Positions 42,701 through 54,700 of a stretch of 64,000 bases of DNA are shown here, piece after piece. How positions within the stretch are numbered: the stretch's first letter is position 1; every line of letters begins with the position of its first letter. The DNA lies in contig JACCGJ010001863.1 of assembly GCA_013407085.1 (NCBI GenBank), forward strand, positions 1 through 64,000. The letters run 5' to 3'. The position numbers were made by a program, and so were the translations under genes. The DNA comes from Atriophallophorus winterbourni (Eukaryota; Platyhelminthes; Trematoda; Plagiorchiida; Microphallidae). The notes below the pieces were generated by a model, which was given only the letters and a program-made list of their open reading frames with translations, was not told the DNA's origin and searched no databases.

Positions 42701-45700
42701 AATAAATATTAAATCTGACTAATAATAGCAAAGCTCTTTCATATTCCAATTTAATTTAACGATGACACCTCTAGCTTCGCACATGAATGAGTTTAATTAA
42801 TATAGGTGGAAGATCTCTGCGTTGTACCAGGGGTCCATGGTTTCGTTAATTCAATGAACCAGTTGAACATTTTACTGTGACAATATCCTGCTTCATTCAG
42901 TTTAAAGATAAAAATAAATACGCTTTCTACAATTGGGTGACTGAATTGATGTGGACAGCTAACATTCCGTTTATAAGCTTGAAATTCTCTCCTACCTTCC
43001 AGTACAAATTCTCTCAACGTCCCATACTGTCCTAGCGTTTGTAGGACACGCGTCAAATATTCCAGTCGTTGCGTGAACAAGTTCATGTTACCGAATATTT
43101 GCACCTCGGAAAAGTTGAACACCTGTTTCACCTCGGAGTCTAGCATTTCTTGTCGCGTGACGCGATAGGCGTCCTGGTAGGCCAAATTGAGTTCAACACA
43201 TTCGTTCATTCGTCGGATAATCACATCGCTATCTTGTTCCCAGATGGATTTGGTGTGGTTCTGGGTCAGATATTTCTTGCAGGTGGCTATGATCTGGTTG
43301 GTGATCTGTTAGATAACGGGAAACAAATGCAAAAAAACAAACAGGGAAGCCTTTCAGTAAAGGGGCTGTGAATAGAATAATTTAGTCATACGTCGCTTAA
43401 TATTTCTTGAGAATTTCCTAGGATATTAATGAAGATTTTAGCCGTGGAGAACAACCTGATAAGAATAATCAAAAATTGAAATCTGCAATTCCTCGAAAAG
43501 TTGTGATTAGACAGCCAATCGCGAAAGCATAGGGTTATGTTGAACGGGTGCTAATGTACCATCAAATGTTCTCCACGGTGTACTTTGGTTCCAAATTTGT
43601 TTTCATAAAAGTTGAATTAAGCGAGCGAGTGGCCTCATATTCTGAGGAACTATTGTCATAAAGGCTAACTGTCTGATGAGCTTGCGTCAAGGCGGATTCG
43701 TGATGCGTCCGGTAACCTCCGGCCCGGACATTATTGAAACATATACTGTATATTTGGTTTTCAAAAAAGTATTTAATAGTTTCGCGTTCCAAAACTTACC
43801 GCGGATACAGAAATTGTCACTCCTAAAGAGAATTTTCTGTAGGTTCTCAAAACAGACAATTCCCTGTATTATAAATACCTACATCAGACCCACGAAGGAA
43901 TATGCAGTTCAAGCATGGCGGCAATGGCTTAAAAAAGATGTTGCGACTTTGCAACGAATATATCATCGAGCTACCAAACTTGTCACCGGACTCAGCCGGA
44001 AACCATACAATGAGCGAATCAAAACGCTAAATTTATTTGATTATCCACGTCGTCGTCTCCCATGGGATTTGATTCTGGTTTACAATATTTTGAATAACGA
44101 AAATCACCCTCTACAATGCTTATTGAATCTACGGAGCTCGCATAATACAAGAGCTCACACATTTACTCTAACTGTCCCTCACTCGAGACTCAACTGCAGA
44201 TGACATTTTTTGCCGTGCGAGTTTGTTTTACTTGGAAAAATCTGCCAGATAATGTTGTAAACTCACCAAATCAGCAAACTTTTAAGAAAAGATTTGATGC
44301 CTTTTTGACCCTAAACCCGTGCATCGTAGAAAACTATACATCTTTACACCATGCATCTACATCTGTTATCCCACCAATCGAAAACAATTTCTGCCCTTTG
44401 GATTTTTAATTGATTCTTAGTAAGCAACCTAATCCAATTTTTGCTTGTTATATTATTCGTTGTTACCATATTATTCTGTGGTTTTTTGTAAAGCTATATG
44501 CTTTTTAGACCATTAAAATTGAATTGAATTGAATTGAATATGCGAGTCTTTTAGCTCAAGTCTAGGAACCATGACTACTGAAGGATATTGAACATGTTGA
44601 CAGGATTTGTATGTCGTGCAACCAAGTTGGTTACATGTTACAAGAATGTGCCATTTCGAGAGTACGCAAAGTTGCTTAAGCATTAACATCGCATAGGAAA
44701 TCACAGATCCGTGAGCAGCAAGCTGGCTCCCGGCCTGGCAGAGGCGGTGTCGACCACATTCTTACTCTTCGACGGATCTTAGAACTGCGGCACACCTATC
44801 GACAGCCGACAATAGCCATCTTATTAGACTTCAAATGAACATTTGATTCAGTGGATCGAAATGTCCTGTTTAACACCTTGCTGTGCAAAGGCGTTCCGCA
44901 AAAGTATGTCAACATACTACGTGCACTTTATGCTCATACATCCGGATGCGTTAAGGTTTATGACGTACTCTCACCCAAATTTCACACCACAAGTGGCGTC
45001 AGACAAGGATGTCCGATTTCTCCGTTTTTGTTCAATTTTGTAATTGATGCAATTATGGAGTTGTGCAACGATGGTGCCCCAGCTTTCGAAGTTCACATAA
45101 TGCCAGGCGGCAAGCTTCTCGACTTTGACTATACTGATGATGTAGTTCTGCTCTTCGACTCGTACACAGATGAAAAGGCGATACTGAACAAGCTAGCTAA
45201 TATTGTGCCCGCATTTGGAATGCATTTAGCACCCTCTAAGTGCAGTGTCCTGCGGCAGGATATCAACTTATCAAACAGCACTTTATTACTTGACAATCAG
45301 GCACTTGAAATTGTAGATCGTTTTACGTATCTCGGTAGTTGTATCAATAATTCTGCATCGTTAGTTGACGAGGTCTCGGCACGCATTTCTAAAGTGACCG
45401 TAGCATTCTGCAACCTGGGTCACCTCTGGCCCCAGAAAGGACTGTCTCTGTTACTCAAGGGTGGAGTTGTTCCATAGTTACGGTGGTTAGGTCACGTTTT
45501 ACGGATGCCGGACCACCGACTTCCGAAACGGATTCTTTTTGCGACGCCACATCCCGATTGGCGTAAATCTCGGGGTGGCCAAACCGTCACATGGCATAGG
45601 CAGTTAAAAACCCTCACTAGTAACATTTCCGAAGTCGGCGCAGTGCGTCTTCCAGGCTGGTGTCCCCACGATCAGATATCGCAATGGCTAGTTACGCTTC

Positions 45701-48700
45701 CGGATATGTCCCGAAACCGTGTTCAATGGCGGTCTTGCACTAAGCCTATTCTTGGAGTGTTTGCTTAACCTTGTATGTTGTCTAGCGGAGTGACGAGAAA
45801 AGCTTGTTATGATGTATTTACTAAAGCCGAAAATTCTTACACGAAAACGAAAACACTCAAAGGCTTTAAAATTGTTTTAACCAAAAATCATCCCCTCAAA
45901 CATTCGTTAAGACACGAGGCTGTAATTTTTCCTCGGTTAAAATGTGTTCCTTTTAAAACGCTTTGTCGGATGAAAGTCATTTGTGGTTTTCATTTCAAGG
46001 CTCAATGAATGCATCTCAAAGTGATTGTCCCTATTGACTCTTGTATATTTTATTATATATTCCTCGCTATCATGTGGATTTCGTTAAGTTGCTTGAGTAG
46101 TCATAAACACTGTAAAACTGTCTGAGATCTTACTTCCTCAGAGCAGAATGTGGAAATTTGAGATACATACGACACCATAGTGTGTACGATCAAATCGAAG
46201 CATAAATTAATGATAGACCCTTCGTTGCTATGAATTCCATTTTGCTTCTAATTCACCTACCTTGACAAATAGCACAGTCATGTTGGAAAATGTGTTGTAG
46301 AACGTTGAATGCTGGTAAATCAAGCCCAGTGCTTTCAGAAGGCTTGGCATTTTCTTGATCATAAGTCCCTGTATCAAGAAAGGAGATCACAGTACAGAAT
46401 GACAATTTCACAAATGTAGTGGACATATAAATGTACATTAGAAATGAGTCTTCAAAGGTGGTTTGTTTGTGAAATCGGTAAAACTTTCAACGTGAACTTG
46501 CTCATTAGTTTTCTGTCGGCTGATTTAATTCGGTAATTGAGCACCATAGCGCGATGAAACTCCTAATACAGTGAGGCAATCAAACACAATTGTAAATACG
46601 GTATGGAGCATAGAAGTTATTGACATCGAGTTCCAGAAATAGTTATCCAAGTATAATAACCGCAAAATATAACCTGAGTTGTATAATTCTTGGTGAATAA
46701 CTCGTTCCACACATCACATGTAATACACGCAAACGGTGAAATGAAAATCTGAGAACCAGAATAAATTGTCCCACACTGACCGCAAACACACTCGTACAGA
46801 ATCAACAGCATCAAACGTTGCTTATCGGCGTATCTAGATCTCATTATAGACGAAAAAGCCAGTGATGGAAACGAAGCAACTTTTCCAACATCGCTCCATA
46901 TTCTGACAGCTTACCTTAAGAAAATATCATTTGCGCTACGTTGTGTAAAATAAAAGTCTCTAACATTACAAATCTCAATCAGATTGCTCCAGAAAAATTA
47001 TCCCAGGAACAAATGATTTATTTGGAAACTCAATGTGTTTCTGGAAAAATGGTGCCTAGGGAGGGACAGTTTTAATGTCCGAAATTTCAAATTGGTACAC
47101 ACTAATTCACACTGACAGCAGATAAGATTTTATTACTACTGATAAGATTGTGGTTTAGTTTATTGATCAAGCGAAAAAATTTTTACAAAGTTCGTGATTT
47201 TGGTTTTAGTACATAAAAGAAAATCTTATATGTTGTTTCGGTTAGCTGGCCATGTGTTTGTATCATCTCAGCATTCACGATTCATGTACAATGTTGTAGC
47301 ACAAGTCCTGTCATATTGTTTTTCTCTGATGATGANNNNNNNNNNNNNNNNNNNNNNNNNNNNNNNNNNNNNNNNNNNNNNNNNNNNNNNNNNNNNNNNN
47401 NNNNNNNNNNNNNNNNNNNNNNNNNNNNNNNNNNNNNNNNNNNNNNNNNNNNNNNNNNNNNNNNNNNNNNNNNNNNNNNNNNNNNNNNNNNNNNNNNNNN
47501 NNNNNNNNNNNNNNNNNNNNNNNNNNNNNNNNNNNNNNNNNNNNNNNNNNNNNNNNNNNNNNNNNNNNNNNNNNNNNNNNNNNNNNNNNNNNNNNNNNNN
47601 NNNNNNNNNNNNNNNNNNNNNNNNNNNNNNNNNNNNNNNNNNNNNNNNNNNNNNNNNNNNNNNNNNNNNNNNNNNNNNNNNNNNNNNNNNNNNNNNNNNN
47701 NNNNNNNNNNNNNNNNNNNNNNNNNNNNNNNNNNNNNNNNNNNNNNNNNNNNNNNNNNNNNNNNNNNNNNNNNNNNNNNNNNNNNNNNNNNNNNNNNNNN
47801 NNNNNNNNNNNNNNNNNNNNNNNNNNNNNNNNNNNNNNNNNNNNNNNNNNNNNNNNNNNNNNNNNNNNNNNNNNNNNNNNNNNNNNNNNNNNNNNNNNNN
47901 NNNNNNNNNNNNNNNNNNNNNNNNNNNNNNNNNNNNNNNNNNNNNNNNNNNNNNNNNNNNNNNNNNNNNNNNNNNNNNNNNNNNNNNNNNNNNNNNNNNN
48001 NNNNNNNNNNNNNNNNNNNNNNNNNNNNNNNNNNNNNNNNNNNNNNNNNNNNNNNNNNNNNNNNNNNNNNNNNNNNNNNNNNNNNNNNNNNNNNNNNNNN
48101 NNNNNNNNNNNNNNNNNNNNNNNNNNNNNNNNNNNNNNNNNNNNNNNNNNNNNNNNNNNNNNNNNNNNNNNNNNNNNNNNNNNNNNNNNNNNNNNNNNNN
48201 NNNNNNNNNNNNNNNNNNNNNNNNNNNNNNNNNNNNNNNNNNNNNNNNNNNNNNNNNNNNNNNNNNNNNNNNNNNNNNNNNNNNNNNNNNNNNNNNNNNN
48301 NNNNNNNNNNNNNNNNNNNNNNNNNNNNNNNNNNNGGGATGTGAGCACCTAAAATATTGGTTTAACCATTGGAAAAGGGTTCAAGCTTGACGTTACAAAT
48401 CTAACAAAATCAATAAGATTATTAACAGGGCGATTCGGATTAAACATGTAAGCTAGCAGCAAACCATAAACTGAACAAAATACTGCGAGACAGATGCTTT
48501 CAACTAGGGAAGCCGAATCAAACAAAGAATAGTGTAATTCATCATAAACAAAAGTTTAGCAAATCCTTTATGAAAAACCTTCCTCGATCCTGTGATCTTT
48601 GTAATTGACCTTCGTAAATATTTATCCAACTTTTTTGGAACAATCATTTACTTCGATCCTTCACATTACCGCTTAAACTCCATTATCGTTCATCGATTAA

Positions 48701-51700
48701 TTAATACGTACTTGGGGCCAACCATGGAGTATGCGGTTCAGACTTGATCACCCTGGCTACAGAAGGACATCAGCCTCTTGCAGAGAATATATCATCGGAC
48801 CACCAAGCTCGTACGCGGTTTGAAGCACAAACAATACGAAGATCGTATTGCAAGTCTCAATCTATTCGACTCTCACTACCGCCGTCTTAGAGGTGATTTG
48901 ATTCTTATGTTCAATATACTGCATACCCCCAACCATCCCCTAAATCAACTATTCACACGACTACCACCCCGAACCAGCCGGAGTCACGACTATACAGTAC
49001 TTATTCCCGACTCGAGACTAAACTGTCGAAGGTACTGTTATTCTGTACGTGTATGCGTTACCTGGAACTCCCTACCTTGTAATGTTGCACATTCACCTAA
49101 CTTGGATATATTCAAATCGAATTCGGACAATTTCATGATGACCAATCCAAACATTGAACCTATATATTTTACACCATAAAAGCTTTGAACTTTGAAAACA
49201 GTTTCTGTCCTATGGATATTTACTTGATTCCTGGACTGCTCAGTAAGCAAACAAATCCCGTTTTTCTACCCATGTTATTCGTAATTCCCATATTATTCTG
49301 TGGTTTTTGTCAAGCTATATGTTTTTAGACCATTAAAATTGAATTGAATTGAATTATAATCAGAAATGTTTCCATGGAAAACTAAGCCATAAATTTTTGC
49401 ATCTTGAATCTTAAACCTTCCGTTTAAAATCGCGTTGACAGCATGGCAGTCGCACCGACATAAATTAAATTCCATTTGAAAATGAATAAAATTTTGGCAG
49501 TTTACTCGACTGAAAAAGCTCTGTCCAATTAAACTCCGTCAATGGAATGCTTCGCTTGTATGTTTCAAGTGACAATGGTGGGTTACCCTAATTAATGCCA
49601 TCTTTGGCAAAATATTAATCGGACGCATTGGTATCTTTCCGGAACAATTTAACAATGCCATCTTGCTTGTTACATGTCCGTCCGGTATCCATAGTTCAAA
49701 AGATAAATCGCAAATATAATTAGGCTTGAAAGAATTTCGTAATGATTGAAACAGCCCAAGGGTGGTTTGCATTGACTGCTCGGCAGACAATTCATCAACG
49801 TTGTGACGTAAGCGAATCAGAGACCAATCGATTTCGAGACAGCTAATGTAGAAATTCTATTCGCTTTCTGTTTGGCTTTTCCGTTGCGTATGAAGTGGTT
49901 AGAGGGTATTAGACAAATGGATGGCGCGATTTTAGCTTTGACAAAAGAGGCGTTAGAGGAAACTTAATTTTAAGCACGGGAATCAATTTTCTGTTTAAAA
50001 ATTTGCTTGTTTCGGAATCTAGTGTCGTATGTTATGCGGAATGTCTCATAGGTCATGCCTTTGAACATACAAAAATCTAGGATCTTGCAGATCGGCCACG
50101 ATGCTGGCTATTCTCACCCATACATGCTCGGAGAACAAATCCTGGAGTACACAGTCGAAGAACAGGAGTTAGTATTTTGAAAAATGGCCTACAATGTGAA
50201 GTTGATTGCAATGGCACATCTCGGCTGCTAGGCATGTTACGGGGGATATTTGGACATTTCCCCCAGATTGTTTTCCCCTCATGATGAACACTTATTTACA
50301 CCCGATTCTAAACAATGCTGCCCAAGCCTAGACAACATGGCTCCAGAAAGATATTTTAATTCTGGACCGCTTATATCACAGAGCTTTTAAGATTGTCAAT
50401 GATTTTGAAAATACATCATAGGTCGAGCGACTCAGACGACTGGATCTGAGGACACTTGCAGGACGATCTTATTCTTGTGTACCAAGTTCTTATTGTTGTT
50501 TCGCGTCCCCTGGACTTATTATTCCAAATTAGAAATTCTAGCAACATCCGAGGTCATGGCTGCATTTTGAAATATCACACTCAGAACGGAACCTCAGCAG
50601 GTATTTTTATTAGGTGCGTGTGTATTTTGTTTGGAATCCCCTAGCTGCCAATTTAGTAACCTCAAAAAGCTTTATCTATATTCAAATCAAAACTTGATGA
50701 CTATATGCGAACTAACCGTGATTTTGCACCCAACTATCAACAAACTATACCAGCTATGAGGTTCGGTTAATAATATACTCGAAACTTGAATCACAATACA
50801 TACTATGTTAAGGATTGACAATGGGTAAATAACTCCATCAGTGTTTAAGCGGTTGGATTCCAGCTTGGAAAGTAACGCTCGCTTCGCAAAACCTAGCCTA
50901 ATAACACTACACTTCGTCAATTATTGGTATGAAAGCACAAGCCTGATCCAGGTAAAGTGCCGCACAGTGATAGACTGTACGTGGGCTAAAATACTACTAG
51001 GTTCTCTAGGCCTCGACAGATATGAGGAAGAAAAAAGAACAGGAAATGGTAGTGAGTTTCCAGCCTGTTTCAGCATGCAGCTTACTACCTCTGGCCAATC
51101 AATGTAGCACGGTTTTAGGTGAATGAATTTGAATTTGAACTCAATTTCACATATGATTGTGTGATTCTGTCAATTCACTGCTCACAGCGAACATACCTCC
51201 ATGGCTTTGGACCGGGCGCTTCGTAGGGCAACGATCACATTTTGTATGTCGGTTCGCCTGAGTTCGCTTACGAGCGAGTTCATCCGAGTCATGCGACATT
51301 TCCAAAAGTCAAATTCTCCATGAGGTCCGGTTTGTTCGCGTTCCACTCGTAGCAGTTCGACTTCTTTGACTTCCTACGTTGAGAAGAACATGAGCGCAAA
51401 ATCACTACGTTTCGTGTGATCCAATCAAATGTGTAGGGCACATCAAAATTATTCATATAAATAGAATTATCGCATGTCACGCCATAGTATTGAGCAACTC
51501 ATTACTTTTGTCATTCATTGGTGCCTTGAGTGATGGTAAGAACCCCACGTAACAGTGGCATTCAAGTACAACCTTGTTTACCACTTACCCACCGTTTCAA
51601 AGCTCGCTGAACCTAATCTTACTGTCTCCACCCGATGAAGGAAAACAGCCAGAAACCGGTAGTGGAGTGTAATTTCGGGGTGTGTGAACAACACATTACT

Positions 51701-54700
51701 TTTGTCATTCATATGCGCCTTGAGTACTTGACCGGGAATCTCTATGCGATTCTGTGTTTGAACATCGTGGTTCGTTGTACGAACCCTATGCAACCGTGGC
51801 ATCCATGTATAATTTGGTTTAAATCAAAATACGTTTTATATAATAAGTGACAGTATCAAATGTATTGAGTTGCGCGTTATGCGCCGATTTGATTTAGATT
51901 TAACCGCTTCGAAAAAAGTTTATCATAATTTGGTATCAACAACTTGTTTGTACCAACATCTAAACGAACCCAGAAAATGTGCAGTGATTGCTTGTAGCTA
52001 GGACGTACAATTTCATCATACGCTGATTTCATTATACAAAATGCTTCATATGACAGTGGGACTCGAGAGATCCTAACAATCTCTTCCAGGAGGTGACAGA
52101 TAAATGTATTGACGAATTGATTTGCAACGTTTTTTGCTGCATGAGTGATTTTCATTAAGCAACCAGCCTTACTACCCCATCACAACTCAAGGACAGATGC
52201 CACCTCTCTCGCTACTATGAATCTGTTACAAACATCTGTGCATCATCAATGCATCCAGATTTCAATTCCACCCTAAATTACTCCCCCGAAATGTCAACAT
52301 TTTCGTTTGCATACGACAGTGTATACCCGGGGCAAATGACCCCGCTTGGTTTTAAAGGCATCAGGCTCCGTAAACACGGTTCAAGCTGTCTACACGATGA
52401 CAGATATTGTAAAAGCAAAGCAGAAATACAACAACTCAGACTTTTCCCCGATCTCGCTTCGACGTATCACTTTCACGACCTGCTGTGAAACAATATTGTC
52501 AATGACTTGAGCACTAATCATGTCTGCGTATACTTATCCCTCTCTAGGAGACACAGTTTGCAGTTCTGCAGAATTCTAAATTGCATGATGCGTGTAAAAC
52601 GATTTGAGTAATAAATCAAGGGATTTAATAAGTAACGCTTAATGCAAATTTTCTCAGCATGCAGAGCTTAATAAACCTAATCATGTCTGAATTACTCTGT
52701 TAAATGTTCAGGTGACCTTTGCTATGTGTTGCTCACATCCTCCGAAGCTGACCTTAGGCCAAAATGTTGGCTTAGGAGTAATAAATGTACTCGCTATTCG
52801 CGCACATGCATTCTCCATATACCTCCGCTTTACGACTGATACATCCAAGCGGACGCAATGAAACTGTTCTGTAATTAACTTCATTACACACACAAATTGA
52901 CCCATCACTGACCTCATCAATTTGACGCATCCAGTGCGACGCGCTCTCCTCCAAATAGGTGATAAATTCTGGGTGGCGCGTCATTTGAATCAGTCCATCG
53001 GGATCCATGGTTTGATATTGTTCGGGTAATTTCGAAGGCGCCAATGTCACTCGCTCGTTTGAGCATGCGATAATAGCTGACATGGTGATGCAAATGTGTG
53101 ATTTGATTTTGGTTAATACAATCGATACAGCAGGAGAGACTGGAGCAATATTTGCAATAATTTTAGGTGCCGAAGGTGCATCGTCATAGTTTCTTTAAAG
53201 CTATCAGATCCATCAGCTAATGTAAATGTTCTGTTTATCTCAGCACATCATAGACACACAGGGGAGCGTTGAAATCTAAATCGAATCTTGGTTGTTCTGT
53301 CGAACTGTGGAGTATGAATGATTGTTATAAACAGTAATAAGCGGTTCATATTCTAAATGCTCGACCTTGCAAAGATTTTCTAAAAAAATACTTAATGCGA
53401 AAACAAATGATTGAATAAAGATGAAATAAGCAACCATTTCGAAACGTTGAAGTCCCCAATGACCAGTAATTGAGAGTCACGCATTTCTCAGGCGTAGTGT
53501 AAGGCCTCTAATAACTTGTCGTTTTGAGCATCAGCTATATTATTTTTGACACATTCTGTTTTCGAAAGTACCGTAAATATATGTTAGTGCTTACGTTTAA
53601 ATCCTAAATCAACAAATTGGCTGAAGACTCCAATCTACAGTCATTGTTGCTTCGAACTTTTTCACAATAATTTAAAGTTTTAATGGTCCAAAAAGCAAAT
53701 ATTTTACAGTAACCATAGATTAAAAACATAAGGAATGCATGAAAACAAGAAGTATGTTTTGTCCATACGGAAAGTCAGCTTATGTATTGAGGTGCGAGTT
53801 TGATTTTGGTCAGCATATACTTATCAACGAATATGCACATTTGCATGCATTTCCATCAAACACACCCCACCAACGGTTTCCTGCCGTTTGCACCCATCAG
53901 GTTGGGACATCCGCATGCGCTTGTATGTCACTTTTTGATAAGGCTGGTTCGACAAACCTGTTCAATCACATGAGCCCACACTCATGTACACTGGGTTTAA
54001 ACCCATGACCATGAACGGAAAAGCTCATTTGCATGCACTTCCATTACACACACACACACACACAAACATACACACCTCACGACCGGTTTCGTGCTGTTTG
54101 CGCTCATTAGGTAGGGACAGTAGGAACAGGATCCGCACGCGCTTGGAAGAATTGAAAACAAGTTGTGCATGTATGCCACTGTTGTATAAGCCTGGTACGA
54201 CCAACGTGTCTACATGAATGTGGGCTCATGTGATTGAACAGGATAGTCGTACCAATAAAAGATGTAATTTCACACTTTCCCGTGGTCCAACCCACAGCAG
54301 TTTAGTGCAGTTTGCATGAAGTAGCGAGATCTCCAGGTGTCTTGCAACTGTGTAGAGATGGTTACCAAGTAGAACTTTAAAGTGATAAACTATTTCGTGC
54401 TGAGTGCACTCCCTACGTAGAATCAGTAGAATAATAATTGTTGTAAATTATAAGAATATGATAAATAATTATTTACACCCATTCAGCCAGAGTAGAGACG
54501 AAGAGACGAGGGTTAATTTTCAGTGGTAGCGACCCCCAATTTTTCTCCACAAATGTTTTCTCTTCCGGTTTAACATAAACAGATTGCTTCACATGAAACG
54601 AAGAATTGTATTTGCTGACCACCAAGCTCATACGTGGTTTGAAGCAAAAACAATACGAACATCATATTGCAAGTCTCAATCTCTTCGACTCTCGGTACCA

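Noticed and set aside
47194..48390. Very long open frames of 340-400 codons on both strands
   Set aside because: They run through the 1000-N gap and consist almost entirely of unknown residues; no real reading frame.
49539..49790. Minus-strand 83-codon frame in the exon 5-6 intron as the missing tail exon
   Set aside because: Its text has no similarity to the expected block (no KYLYTLEK-like sequence), and no suitable acceptor-donor pair was seen.
51495..51800. Spaced direct repeats that might suggest a CRISPR-like array
   Set aside because: Only two copies, eukaryotic context, and the units match rep-P copies elsewhere.
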